A DNA stretch of 64,000 nucleotides, from contig VXRL01000046.1 in assembly GCA_009838515.1 (NCBI GenBank), positions 4,697-68,696 of the forward strand, in the 5' to 3' direction. Of the stretch, positions 8,986 through 18,854 are shown piece by piece (the first letter of the stretch is position 1; each line of letters begins with the position of its first letter). The position numbers and the translations under genes were made by a program. The notes below the pieces were generated by a model. That model was not told where the DNA came from. It saw only the letters and a list, made by a program, of their open reading frames with translations, and did not search any database. This DNA comes from Terriglobia bacterium (lineage in GTDB: Bacteria > Acidobacteriota > Terriglobia > Bryobacterales > UBA6623).

Positions 8986-10329
8986 CTACAGGTGCCACGG
9001 CCCGCGGCCCGGGCGGCTCAACATGCGGTTGGCCTCCTCGTCGTTTCGCACGCGCTCGTTGACCGGATCCCAGTCGAGCTTGCGACGCAACCGGTAGGAG
9101 ATGTTGCCGAGAATGCACAAGATCGATACGCGGTGCGCGGACTCGATGTCCATGATGGGCTTTTCGCGGGACATGATGCAGTCTTCGAAGTTCTCGCCGT
9201 GCCCCGGACTCTTGAACACTTCGACTCCGCCATACGGCGTCTCGAACTCCATGGCCTGCTGCTCTGTGGCGGTCGTGTTCCGGTCGCCGTAGGTCACGGT
9301 CAAGTGGCCCTTGTCGCCCCAGTAGACGGCACCGTAGCGGGCATCAAGCTCCTGCGACGGCTCGCCAGGCTGAGCCCAGATCAAGGTCCAGTCTGGATCC
9401 TTGTACTCGTAGGTCACCGTCATGTGCATCGGCGTGTCGTAGATTCCGCCGTGGTGCGGCTCGCCGGTGGCCTCCACGCTGACCGGGCCGGTGTTGTCGG
9501 CGTTCATGACCCATTGGGCCACGCTCATCACATGAGCGCCGCGGTCCCGGATCTGGCCGCCTCCGAAGTCCAGCATCCAGCGGAAGCTGCCGTGCGTGCG
9601 GGTCTTGTTGTACGGAACCTCCCGCGCCGGGCCGATCCACTTGTCGTAGTCCAGTCCCGAAGGCGGCTCCTCGTCCGGCGTCCAAGTGCCGCGCGGGTTT
9701 TCGTAGTGCCAGCACTTGACCTCGGAGACGGTTCCGATCTGACCGTTGTTGATGTAGTTCTTGGCGTAGTAGGCCGCTTCTTGGGAACGGCCTTGCGAGC
9801 CCACCTGCACGACACGCCCGTAGCGCTCGGCAGCGGTGACCATCGCGCGGCCCTCTTCCACAGTCTTGGCCGCAGGTTTCTCGACGTAGACGTCCTTGCC
9901 GGCCTGGCAGGCCATGATGGTCATCAGGGCGTGCCAGTGGTCGGGCGAGGCGATGAAGACAGCGTCGAGGTCTTTCAGCTCGAGCATGCGCCTGAAGTCC
10001 TTGAACAAGCGCGGCCTGCCGCCGACCATCGTGGCCGACATGTCGAGTCGGCTGGAGTCCACGTCGCAGAGGGCGGTGGAGAGGGCGGGGCGCATGTAGC
10101 GGTCGCCGGCGCCGCCGAGGTTCTCCCAAGGCACAACATTCTGGTCTACCCGAGACAGCGGCCTGAGGAATCGCCTCCCACGGCCCCCAAGGCCGATGTG
10201 CCCGAAATTCAGGCGGTCGCTGGGAGCGGGCTTGGCCAGCACGGAGGCCGGCACGATGGTGATTCCAAGCGAGGTCGATGCGGCGGACGAGATGAAGGAT
10301 CTGCGAGTGAACTGATCTGGTTTGGTCAT
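8986..10329 (-). CDS. Tat-exported Gfo/Idh/MocA oxidoreductase
   Basis: A 447-residue NAD(P)-dependent sugar-type oxidoreductase. The N-terminus FTRRSFISSAASTSLG is a twin-arginine signal. The Rossmann fold begins IGLGGRGRRF, and VYVEKPAAKTVEEGR carries the EKP signature Lys. The C-terminal domain contains the GGGQIRDRGAHVMSV segment typical of the secreted subgroup abundant in acidobacteria and planctomycetes. It probably acts in the periplasm on a sugar or cyclitol with bound cofactor. First gene of a two-gene unit with the HEAT-repeat protein. Confidence 0.88.
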   Translation of the reverse strand: MTKPDQFTRRSFISSAASTSLGITIVPASVLAKPAPSDRLNFGHIGLGGRGRRFLRPLSRVDQNVVPWENLGGAGDRYMRPALSTALCDVDSSRLDMSATMVGGRPRLFKDFRRMLELKDLDAVFIASPDHWHALMTIMACQAGKDVYVEKPAAKTVEEGRAMVTAAERYGRVVQVGSQGRSQEAAYYAKNYINNGQIGTVSEVKCWHYENPRGTWTPDEEPPSGLDYDKWIGPAREVPYNKTRTHGSFRWMLDFGGGQIRDRGAHVMSVAQWVMNADNTGPVSVEATGEPHHGGIYDTPMHMTVTYEYKDPDWTLIWAQPGEPSQELDARYGAVYWGDKGHLTVTYGDRNTTATEQQAMEFETPYGGVEVFKSPGHGENFEDCIMSREKPIMDIESAHRVSILCILGNISYRLRRKLDWDPVNERVRNDEEANRMLSRPGRGPWHL

Positions 10330-10693
10330 AAGGTTCTCACTTCAGCGGTGGGTTACAACTGGCCTGCCATCAAGTGGCGCAGAATGCGCCGAGTTTGAGA
10401 GTCGATGGGCAGGGCTACGATTGCACTCTGGATCATACTAACGCATATCGGGAGCTTGCATCTCGAGCGCGACTGAGCCTGCGTCTGAACCTGGCGGAAC
10501 CACCTAGTTACACGTTTGTGCTCAGGCCTATAGATGTGGCCGCCGCACACCGGGCACGCGGGATCGTTGCTGCGATGTCGTGACGCCTGCGATTTTCAAC
10601 ACATGACGGAATGTTCCGTGCTAGTCTTCAGCCAGCATTGAACTTGGCCAACCGCGAGCTAGTGCCGAAAGGCGTATTCGAGGTGTCGACACC
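10330..10693. other. 364-bp divergent intergenic region
   Basis: Separates the Tat oxidoreductase from the VWA protein. On the minus strand a frame near 10353-10580 encodes CPVCGGHIYRP and later RCKLPIC, reminiscent of a small zinc ribbon, but it has no convincing start or ribosome site. Promoters for both flanking genes should lie here; I could not pick a clear -35/-10 pair. Confidence 0.35.
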
Positions 10694-11779
10694 ATGAAAG
10701 CGGCAGCGCAGATCCTAGCGGTCTTCATAGTGGTGAGCGCGCCGGCATTCGGGCAGGACACGGAAGCGCCTGTCGAAGACTCGGGCTTTGTGATCAGGAC
10801 CGAGTCGAACCTCGTTGTGGTTCCTCTGCACGTGTATCACAAGAAGCAGTCCGTCGATGGTTTGGGGAAGGAAGCCTTCGAACTGTATGAGGATGGCGTC
10901 AAGCAGCAAATAGCGTTCGTCGAAGGGCCGGCCGCCGAAGGTGCGCCGCAGGGCGCTGCCCGAAGCGTGCCCACAGAAATCATCTTTCTGATCGACTTCA
11001 GCCTCAGCGTAATGATGCGGAACTTGCTAGATTTCACCAGCATCCGCTCCACACTGCTCGAAGGGCTCCGCAAGGACGTGATGATCTCGGTCTACGGTTT
11101 CGCTGATTCGCTCAAGCGCTTTACCGGCCCGACTCGCGATTTCGCGAAGTTGAAGCGGGCGATCGAGCTGACATACGAGTCCGAAGCGCTTGGCAGCCGT
11201 GTGTACGAGGCGATCATCCAAACCGCTCGCGACGCTGCCAATCGCGGCGGCAATGTCTCGCGGATGATGCTTGTGTTCTCGGATGGGTTCAGCACCACTG
11301 GCTTGGACCCTGAGATAGTCGTCCAAGTGGCCAACGCCCTCGCGATTCCGATCTATCCGGTGATCTTGGGGCACGACGAACTTACGAGGCGATACAGCGA
11401 AGGCGGCGGGGGCGGCGCGTGGCGGCAGCCACGGCAGCCGACCCCGGGGCAGCGCCGCAGTCAAATTCCCGGCGGAACACGCAATCCGGCCGGCCAGCTG
11501 CGCAGGCAATCGAACATACGTCATCAGGAATCACGGCAGGCGATCTTTGCGGAGATCGGTCCCAGAACGGGCGGCCAGAGCTTCGACCCGACGGTTCTCA
11601 ACAACATGGTGGTGCGAAAGATCTTGGGCTCGCTGGCGGATCTGGCGGCGACCGAGTACATCGTGGGCTATTACCCGAGTTCGGTGGACGAGGAGCTGAC
11701 TCTGCACCAGGCCGAGGTACGCCTCGTCGATGAAGCGGTTGGCCAGCTCTACGGTGGGCAGCGCACTATAGTCCATTAA
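10694..11779 (+). CDS. VWFA-related acidobacterial protein
   Basis: A 361-residue secreted protein with signal peptide (AAAQILAVFIVVSAPAFGQ). The stretch IRTESNLVVVPLHVYHKKQ followed by FELYEDGVKQQI is the characteristic start of the VWFA-related acidobacterial family. The VWA domain has the metal-site motif DFSLS after IIFLI and later LVFSDGFSTTG. A Gly/Arg/Pro-rich low-complexity insert occupies about residues 235-275. VWA domains mediate metal-dependent protein contacts; the partner is unknown. This family is the strongest taxonomic clue in the window. Confidence 0.85.
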   Translation: MKAAAQILAVFIVVSAPAFGQDTEAPVEDSGFVIRTESNLVVVPLHVYHKKQSVDGLGKEAFELYEDGVKQQIAFVEGPAAEGAPQGAARSVPTEIIFLIDFSLSVMMRNLLDFTSIRSTLLEGLRKDVMISVYGFADSLKRFTGPTRDFAKLKRAIELTYESEALGSRVYEAIIQTARDAANRGGNVSRMMLVFSDGFSTTGLDPEIVVQVANALAIPIYPVILGHDELTRRYSEGGGGGAWRQPRQPTPGQRRSQIPGGTRNPAGQLRRQSNIRHQESRQAIFAEIGPRTGGQSFDPTVLNNMVVRKILGSLADLAATEYIVGYYPSSVDEELTLHQAEVRLVDEAVGQLYGGQRTIVH

Positions 11780-11897
11780 GGCTGCCGGAGGCTGGCCCGT
11801 GTCTCGATATCGGTATGCCGGAACGACCGACCGGCAGCTCGAGCACAAGGGTTTCTGGACGCGATCGCGGGCGTCGCGCTCGCCTCTGGATGGTCGC

Positions 11898-12323
11898 CTA
11901 AGCTAGGCCGCCCATCGCAACGATAACGCCGAACTCGTCCGCGCTGACCGGCGATACCGACAGCCGGCCGCGCGTCACCAGCTGCATGTTGCTCAGTCTC
12001 GGCTCGCGCTTGATCTCTGCAAGGGTGACGGCAGAGGACAGGGCTTGCAGGGGCTTGATGTCGACCACGCTCCAGCGTTCGTCATCGGTTGTAGGATCTT
12101 GATAGTGCTCGCGGATAACCTCTGCGATACCAACAACTGCACGATCTTCGTTCGAGTGATAGAAGAGCAACTGGTCACCAATCGCCATAGCGCGAATGTT
12201 GTTGCGGGCCTCGTAGTTTCGCACCCCGTCCCAGTAGGTCCAGCCGTCCTTGACAAGATCCTCCCACGAATACTTGGATGGTTCGGACTTCACCAGCCAG
12301 TAGCGGAGGTCTGGATTCGGCAT
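11898..12323 (-). CDS. EVE domain-containing protein
   Basis: A 141-residue cytoplasmic EVE (PUA-like) protein. YWLVKSEPSKYSWEDLVKDG, WDGVRNYEARNNIRAM and GDQLLFYHS are the conserved blocks. EVE domains bind modified nucleotides in DNA or RNA; the bacterial role is not well known. The length is normal for stand-alone members. A minus-strand TATGCT box ends 9 bases before the start codon and no Shine-Dalgarno is visible, consistent with a leaderless message. Confidence 0.9.
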   Translation of the reverse strand: MPNPDLRYWLVKSEPSKYSWEDLVKDGWTYWDGVRNYEARNNIRAMAIGDQLLFYHSNEDRAVVGIAEVIREHYQDPTTDDERWSVVDIKPLQALSSAVTLAEIKREPRLSNMQLVTRGRLSVSPVSADEFGVIVAMGGLA

Positions 12324-12332
12324 GCACTAGCA

Positions 12333-12338
12333 AGCATA
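12333..12338 (-). promoter_or_regulatory. -10 box for the EVE gene
   Basis: TATGCT on the minus strand, 9 bp before ATG 12323. The expected start of transcription lies at or next to the start codon. Confidence 0.4.
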
Positions 12339-12450
12339 TCAGCAGCGGGCGAGTGCCTTTGGTCGTGCCCGTCGGTGGTCAATCGGGGCTAGAGCAAGCC
12401 AGCGCCTTGCTAGAATCTCAGTGCCCAAATCTCATATTGGAGGTGAAGAG

Positions 12451-15246
12451 ATGCTGGTACTGCTGCTATGCGCGCTCTTGACGGTTCCCTTGACGGCCGC
12501 TCCGGAACTGAGCGGAGACGACATCGTTTCGTTCCGAGTCCGATTCGGTCTGAACGACATGGCCGACACCGCTTGGGATGGGTCGGTTTCCGTGTCGGGC
12601 GGCGAACTCGTCCAAGTTCGCGATTGGCACCCTCGCCCCGAAAACGAGATGCTCCCTCCGGACCGGTGGAAGCTCTCAACGCACAAGGGCGTCAACTATC
12701 GCGTTGCGAATTACCTGCACCCGCCAAACACGGGCGTCTAGGAGTACTACTGGACGCCAGGCGTGATCTTGGACCTGCGCGGTGGGCCCGGAGTGCGTGC
12801 GCGCATTCAGACTCCTCAGGGCAACTTCGACTTTCGAGCTAGCGAGGTTCCGCTGGGAGAGCCCCTAAGCTTCTTGGGTGGCGATGCGGTTGTGGAAAGG
12901 GTCCCGCCGGCCCAGAAGCTCACTGACGAAGAGTACGAGGACGACTTCGTAGCGATCCTTGGCGGCGACCGAGGCGAGGTCTGGGTTGCGTGGGTGGCTT
13001 ATAAGGACGGGGCGAATCACATCCTCGCACGTCGTCACGACGGCGAGAGCTGGGGGGATGTCCAGCGAATCAGCGACGGGCCCAGCGATGCCTATCTGGT
13101 GAAGCTGGGGCGGGACAAGACGGGCGCGCCTTGGTTCGTGTGGTCGAACCAGGTTGACGGTAACTTTGACCTGTACGGGCGTTCGCTGAAGAGCGGTTCC
13201 TTGACGCCGGTACTACGCCTCACCGAAACTCCCGGCCCCGACGCCTTCCACAACCTAGTTGCCGATTCGGCGGGCAATCTCTGGCTGGTCTGGCAGAGTT
13301 TCCGCGCTGGCGCGAACGACATCTATGCCAGGCGTTACGACGGCGAGAGCTGGAGCGCTGAGGAGAGGGTTTCAAACTCTCCGGGTAACGACTGGGAGCC
13401 AGTGATCGCTGCGGGACTCAACGGGGAGGTCCACATCGCTTGGGACACCTACGACAAGGGTGACTACGACGTCTTGCTGCGGACGTGGGACGGCTCCTGG
13501 TGGAGCGATGTGCGAGCCATCGCCGCGACCAAGCTGTACGAGGCGCACGTGTCACTGGCGGTCGATGCCAGCAACCGCTTGTGGGCCGCCTACAACGAGA
13601 GTGGAATGAACTGGGGCAAGGACACCGGGTTCCTGCCGAACGTACAGGGGACGCGTCTCTACGACTATCGCCGTACGCGAGTGGCGATCTTGGACGGAGC
13701 GGACTGGAAGGCTCCGGTGGGTGACATCAACGAGTCGCTGCCCGAGCACATCGACAAGCGCCACAATGACTTCCCGCAACTCGCGCTAGATGGCGAAGGC
13801 CGCATGTGGCTGTTCGGCCGCCACCGCACGATCCGCCAGCGCGACATGCCCAGCGAAACGCCGCTGCACCGCGCCTGCTGGGAAATCTGGGGCTCGACGC
13901 TAGACGGCGAGCGCTGGATCCGGCCGGTGGAGTTCCCCTTCAGCGCCAGCCGGCAGGATGTGCGCTGGGGCGTTGCGTCCGACGGCAACGGCAACCTATT
14001 CGCGGCTTGGTCCATGGACAACCGGGACTTCGAGGACTTTCTGTACCAGCACGAAGACGTCTACGCCGCCAAGCTGCCGAAACTGGAGCGCAAGACCGCC
14101 GCTCCGGTGCTAGGGACTCGAACCGAGCCGCAACTGTACTTCTACGACTTGGCGCCGACCGAGCCTGCAGACGTGTCCCGGGTGCGCGGATACGAGATCA
14201 ACAGCGAAGGCAAGACGTACAAGATCTACCGCGGAGACACACACCGACACACGGAGTTCTCGATGGACGGCAACAATGATGGCTCGCTGTTGCAGACCTA
14301 CCGCTATGCGGTCGATGTCGCGGCCCTCGACTACTTGCTGGCAAGCGAGCACAACGGATCGGGCGGCCCGAACAACGAGTACGTCAACTGGTTGCTGCAG
14401 CAAACCGTAGACGTCTTCTCGTACGCCGGTGCGTTCCAACCGTACTACGGCTATGAGAGATCGATTCGCTACCCGGCGGGGCACCGCAACATCCTGTTCG
14501 CCAAGCGCGGCAACCCGGCCCTTCCGGTGTTGCCGGAAGAGGCCCGCAGCGAACGCGGGGCGGGCAGGCTGTATGAGTACCTGAAGCGCCATGATGGCAT
14601 CGCCATCTCGCACACGTCCGCGACCAGAATGGGCACGGACTGGCGCGACAACGACCCCGAGGTCGAACCGCTGGTGGAAATCTTCCAAGGGGACCGCGTT
14701 TCGGCCGAGTACGAGGGTGCGCCGCTGGCCGCCAACAGCGAAAACATCACGTCCCAGATCGGGGGGTTCGAGCCGGCTGGGTATGTCTGGAACGCTTGGG
14801 GCAAGGGCTACAAGCTAGGCGTTCAAGCCGCCTCCGATCATCTCTCGACGCACTATTCCTACGCTTGCACCATTGCCGAGGAGTTCACGCGCGAGGGCAT
14901 GCTGGACGCCATGAAGCAGCGTCACAGCTATGGCGCGACGGACAACATCATTCTCGACTACCGCTTGGAGACGCCCGACGGCAAGGAACACCTGCAGGGT
15001 GACATTATCGAAACCGAGGAAGGCTTCGAGCTGAAAATCCGCATCATCGGAACAACGCCGTTGCGGCAGGTGGATCTGATCAAGAACCAGCAGTTTCTGC
15101 ACAACCGGCAGAAACTGCCGCAGGAGTCCACCTTCACATTCGTCGACAAGGACAAGCAGCCGGGCGAGGACTACTACTATGTGCGCGTGGTTCAAGAAGA
15201 CGACAACGTAGCTTGGTCGTCGCCTATCTGGGTGACGACGCGGTAG
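12451..15246 (+). pseudogene. propeller-PHP (DUF3604-like) hydrolase gene with in-frame amber stop
   Basis: One frame runs from ATG 12451 (GGAGG 7 bases upstream, then signal peptide VLLLCALLTVPLTAA) to 15246, but TAG 12739-12741 interrupts it after 96 residues. The next codons (EYYWTPGVILDLRGG) clearly continue the protein. If read through, it would have 931 residues: a beta-sandwich-like N-terminus, repeats of the GESWGDVQRISD type forming a beta-propeller, then a PHP-like metallohydrolase domain with GDTHRHTEFSMDGNND, LLASEHNG, ISHTSAT, EIFQGDR and SDHLSTH. GTG 12763 could restart translation but would lack the signal peptide. A paralogue at 31590-34109 is intact. Either a genuine pseudogene, a base error, or amber readthrough. 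Confidence 0.75.
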
Positions 15247-15341
15247 CCGGACGTGGCTGGTGCGAATGGAACGCAGGGATCGGTTGGCACGGACAATAGC
15301 GCGCCTCGCGCCTAGCGCCAGCGCTGCAAGGGAGGGCCCCC

Positions 15342-16682
15342 ATGGTTGATATCAAGCCAGCACTGCTCACGCAAGACTTGGACCACCTCGTTCACCCGCT
15401 CCATAGTCGAAAGACTCATCGCGGTGGCCACGTCTGGGTCCGCGGTCGCGGAGCGCTCATCTACGATGCCGACGGGCGGGGGTACCTTGACGGCCTGTCT
15501 GGGCTGTGGAACGTAGTCGCGGGCCACGGCAGGACAGAACTGGCCGAGGCCGCCCAGCGTCAGATGAGCGAGTTGGCCTATTGCTCCGGCTATGCCGGAA
15601 GTTCGAACGAGCGAGCGATTGAGCTAGCGACGCGGCTCTCCGATCTGACCTACCCGTCGATCTCGCGATTCTTCTTTACGTCCGGGGGCGGGGAGGCCAG
15701 CGAAACGAGCTTCAAGTTGGCGCGCTCGTATTGGAAGATCAAGGGCTACCCCCACAAGACGAAAGTGATTTCGCGTCAGTGGGGCTATCACGGCGTGACA
15801 CTGGCGGCGATGAGTGCCACGGGAATTTCAGGGTACTGGCCGCAGTTCGAGCCGCGCGTGCCCGGCTTTGTGCACATCCCGTCGCCATACCCGTATCGCT
15901 ATGAGGTGCCCGCCGGCTCCAGCCAAGGTGTCGCGGCCGCCGACGAACTGGAGCGGGCGATCCTGCGCGAAGGGCCCGACACCGTGGCTATGTTCTTGGC
16001 CGAGCCCGTGCAGGGTGCCGGCGGGGTGATCGTCCCCCAGGACGACTATTTCCCCCGCATCCGCCAGATCTGCGACAAGTACGACGTGCTCTTCGTGGCG
16101 GACGAGGTCATCACCGGATTCGGACGCACGGGCAAGTGGTTCGCCTTAGAACATTGGGGCGTGCAACCCGACATCATGCAGTTTGCCAAGGCGATTACTT
16201 CCGGCTATTTCCCCTTCGGAGGGGTCGGGTGCAAAGAGGAGATCGCTGCGGCTCTGGACGAGAGCGAAACTCCGTGGATGCACGCTTACACCTACAGCGC
16301 GCATCCGGTGGGTTGCGCCGTGGCGTTGCGCAATCTCGAAATCCTCGAGCGCGAGGGGCTTCCGTCTCAGTCGGCGGAAAAGGGGGCGTATCTCCTGACT
16401 AGATTGCGGGCGGCATTGGGCAACCATCCACACGTGGGCGAGATTCGAGGCAAGGGCTTGATGTGCGCGGTGGAGTTCGTCAGGGACAGAGCGACGAAAG
16501 CCGAGTTTGACCCGGCTGAGCGGATCGGGGAAAGGCTCAACGCCGAGGTGCAGAAGCGCGGCCTGTTCAGCCGCCTGCGCGGAGACGTATTCTGCATGGC
16601 ACCGCCGTTCGTGACAACGCAGGACGAGTTGGACCGCATGGCCAGCATCTTGTCGGAATCCGTCGCAGCGGTGCTGGGCTAG
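15342..16682 (+). CDS. class III PLP-dependent aminotransferase
   Basis: A 446-residue fold-type I aminotransferase of the omega-amino acid:pyruvate group. Key blocks: YLDGLSGLWNVVAGHGR, FFTSGGGEASETSFKLAR for phosphate binding, ISRQWGYHGVTLAAMS, FVADEVITGFGRTG with the cofactor-binding Asp, and FAKAITSGYFPFGG with the Schiff-base Lys. Such enzymes move amino groups from beta-alanine, putrescine, taurine or similar amines to pyruvate; the substrate cannot be fixed from sequence. GGGAGG six bases before ATG 15342 supports the start. Stand-alone, downstream of the broken propeller-PHP gene. Confidence 0.9.
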   Translation: MVDIKPALLTQDLDHLVHPLHSRKTHRGGHVWVRGRGALIYDADGRGYLDGLSGLWNVVAGHGRTELAEAAQRQMSELAYCSGYAGSSNERAIELATRLSDLTYPSISRFFFTSGGGEASETSFKLARSYWKIKGYPHKTKVISRQWGYHGVTLAAMSATGISGYWPQFEPRVPGFVHIPSPYPYRYEVPAGSSQGVAAADELERAILREGPDTVAMFLAEPVQGAGGVIVPQDDYFPRIRQICDKYDVLFVADEVITGFGRTGKWFALEHWGVQPDIMQFAKAITSGYFPFGGVGCKEEIAAALDESETPWMHAYTYSAHPVGCAVALRNLEILEREGLPSQSAEKGAYLLTRLRAALGNHPHVGEIRGKGLMCAVEFVRDRATKAEFDPAERIGERLNAEVQKRGLFSRLRGDVFCMAPPFVTTQDELDRMASILSESVAAVLG

Positions 16683-16812
16683 CGAGCCCAGGCCTGCATC
16701 TGGACAGGTCGTCAGGCGCACTCGGGAGGAGTCTTCGAGCCAAGGGTGCTAGCCCTCCTGCCCCACCTCTGGGGATCTGATCGCCTTCGGGTGCGTGTTG
16801 ACTGTCAGCGTC

Positions 16813-17832
16813 TCAAGTCCCGGAGTCTCCTGAAGGCGGCGCGAGCAGCGGCCAGAGGGCATTCTCGAAGGCGTTGATCGGCGTGTAGCCCTCCATTCGC
16901 AACAGCAGTTGGCCGTCCCGGTCGATGATCAGGCTGGTTGGAATCGCCCCGACTTGGTAACTCTGCATCACGCTGCCGCCGTCGTCGTGCAGCGAAGGAT
17001 AGCTGATTCCGTGTTCATCCAGATACTGCCGGGCCTTGCCCGGATCCTCATCGCTCACCCCGACCACGACAAGGCCGTCGCCGGAAAGCCGCTCATGAAG
17101 CTGCTGCAGCTGCGGTAGCTCCTGACGGCAGGGCTCGCACCATGACGCCCAGAAATTCACGAGAACGATATTTCCGCGCATTCGCGCGAGATTCCAGGCC
17201 ATGCCATTCAACGCAGTGAGCGTGAAGTCCGGCGCTTGGATGCCTGCGGCCGGATAGGGCTCCTGTGCCGGCAGGGAGAACGAGTCGGGCGCGCGGGCCT
17301 GCAACTTCCCTGCGAACCGGCGGGCGAACTCGTCGAGTATCGCGTTTCGTAGCTTCGCGTTGCGGGGAAGCGCCAACTGCGAGCATCGGTGCGGATCGTC
17401 GGAGTGCAGGCCGAGCCGCTGTCGCTCGCCGCGAGTGCCAAGCCAGCGCGACACCTCCACCGCATGAATTGCCCCGAAATAGCCCGCCATGAAATATGGG
17501 CCGACCAGGTAGGCTAGGGGCGCTCCCGAAAGCGCCGAAAGCCAGTATCTCTTGTCGAACAACGACCAGCGCACGGGCTTGCGAGTCCGCTGGAATCGGA
17601 TCGTCTCGTAGTCGAATCGCTCCGAACCGTGTCCCGGCAAGTCGACGGTTACGTGTCTGTCCGTGAACACGAGCCTCGCCGGTCGCAGTATCGTTCCACC
17701 GATGCTAGCCCTGAGACCCTTCGCATAGACCGTGGGCCCCGGGCTCTCGACAGGGCCCGCACCAGTTGCTCCCCGGCAGAAGACGAGCCCCAGCGTGACG
17801 CCGATGGCCAGGATTCGGGGTGTTCCGTCCAT
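16813..17832 (-). CDS. TlpA-like thioredoxin protein with N-terminal extension
   Basis: A 339-residue exported protein. Signal peptide (RILAIGVTLGLVFCRG), then a ~170-residue region without recognised homology but with a hydrophobic stretch (WLSALSGAPLAYLVGPYFMAGYFGAIHAVE, ~97-126). A thioredoxin-fold domain follows from ~200: APDFTLTALNG, LVNFWASWCEPCRQELPQL with the redox CEPC pair, and GAIPTSLIIDRDG. TlpA/ResA-type proteins reduce disulfides outside the cytoplasm, often during cytochrome c maturation. GGAG seven bases upstream of ATG 17832. The N-terminal extension is unusual for the family. Confidence 0.85.
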   Translation of the reverse strand: MDGTPRILAIGVTLGLVFCRGATGAGPVESPGPTVYAKGLRASIGGTILRPARLVFTDRHVTVDLPGHGSERFDYETIRFQRTRKPVRWSLFDKRYWLSALSGAPLAYLVGPYFMAGYFGAIHAVEVSRWLGTRGERQRLGLHSDDPHRCSQLALPRNAKLRNAILDEFARRFAGKLQARAPDSFSLPAQEPYPAAGIQAPDFTLTALNGMAWNLARMRGNIVLVNFWASWCEPCRQELPQLQQLHERLSGDGLVVVGVSDEDPGKARQYLDEHGISYPSLHDDGGSVMQSYQVGAIPTSLIIDRDGQLLLRMEGYTPINAFENALWPLLAPPSGDSGT

Positions 17833-18252
17833 GAGAGACTCCTTCCTTGGTGCCGTCTCCTGCTAGCAGTTCGAGGCGCTCGACCGCTGAGGCCATCCGA
17901 CGGGTGCTAGGTTCACGCGATTTGACGAAGCGACGGCCACGAATGAGTACCGGGATCTCCGGCGCAGTCGACGAGTTCACTGGCGAGGATGGCAAGCAGG
18001 GTATGGAGCGTCCCGGTATTCGTGGCAGTAGAGATCACCCCGTCAGCGGTGCCTCGTCACGAATCGGGAGGCTCAGAATCCTTGCTTGCGAAAGGGCCCG
18101 CCGGCCGAGAGAAACCTTCCAGGATCATCGACGGATCAAGCCAGTTCGGAGCGGGTTGCCTAGCCTTCTGCAAGATCGCGGAGGCCGAAGGATAAGGAAT
18201 CATGAGCAAAGCCCATCGGCGCCCAGAACATCCGCGATGCGGCCTCTAGAGG
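17833..18252. other. 420-bp gap without recognised gene
   Basis: Lies between the TlpA-like gene start and the end of plsY. Several open frames exist on both strands but none has family motifs, and no tRNA or clear terminator is visible. Confidence 0.4.
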
Positions 18253-18846
18253 TCAGTTCACCGTGCCGCGTTCAAGCATCCTGCCGATGTTCGATTTGTG
18301 CCTCCAGATCAGGAATACCGTCATCAGAGCCGCGTATTTGGTGTGGGGCATTCCCGACAGGAAGTGGATCACCACGGTGAAGAACACCCATGTCAGCAGC
18401 GACGCCCATGCACCGATCTCCTTGATCTTGAACCGTCCCCCAAGCACCCGGACCGGAACGAAGAACGCCAGAGACAAGGCCGCAACGCCGGGATACATGG
18501 CCAGCATCGCACCTGCGGATGTGGCCACGCCCTTGCCGCCTTGAAAGCGCAGCCAGGGCGAGTAACAATGGCCGAAGACCGCTCCCATGCCGAACAGCCA
18601 CGCGATGTTGATGTAGTGTTCGGGTCCATAGAACAGCCAGATCGGAACGAAGCCCTTGGCCAAGTCGCCGATCAGCGCGACGAGAGCTCGCCTTTTGTCA
18701 AATCGGAGCACGTTGTTGAAGCCCGGGTTGCCGGATCCGATGTCGCGGATGCTCGTTCCCGAACCCCACATGGCAACGACCGCAAATGGGATCGAACCGA
18801 TCGCGAAACTCGCAACGAGTTTGAGAATCAACTGGGTGTCGAGCAT
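18253..18846 (-). CDS. plsY: glycerol-3-phosphate acyltransferase PlsY
   Basis: A 197-residue membrane enzyme that transfers an acyl group from acyl-phosphate to glycerol-3-phosphate, the first step of phospholipid synthesis. The three PlsY motifs are visible: SIPFAVVAMWGSGTSIRDIG with GSGNPGFNNVLR, FGHCYSPWLRFQGGKGVATS, and the later KIKEIGAWAS...KYAALM block. ATG 18846 is chosen; a GTG at 18855 overlapping the upstream stop codon by one base would add three residues. It follows the nucleoside transporter gene without a gap, so they share a message. Confidence 0.9.
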   Translation of the reverse strand: MLDTQLILKLVASFAIGSIPFAVVAMWGSGTSIRDIGSGNPGFNNVLRFDKRRALVALIGDLAKGFVPIWLFYGPEHYINIAWLFGMGAVFGHCYSPWLRFQGGKGVATSAGAMLAMYPGVAALSLAFFVPVRVLGGRFKIKEIGAWASLLTWVFFTVVIHFLSGMPHTKYAALMTVFLIWRHKSNIGRMLERGTVN

Positions 18847-18854
18847 GGCAAACA

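Noticed and set aside
8962..10398. 478-codon open frame on the plus strand
   Set aside because: Antisense to the Tat oxidoreductase, which has EKP and twin-arginine motifs.
15305..15335. CTAGCGCC-type motif similar to that in the rpsO-pnp gap
   Set aside because: An eight-base GC-rich match without shared context is expected by chance.
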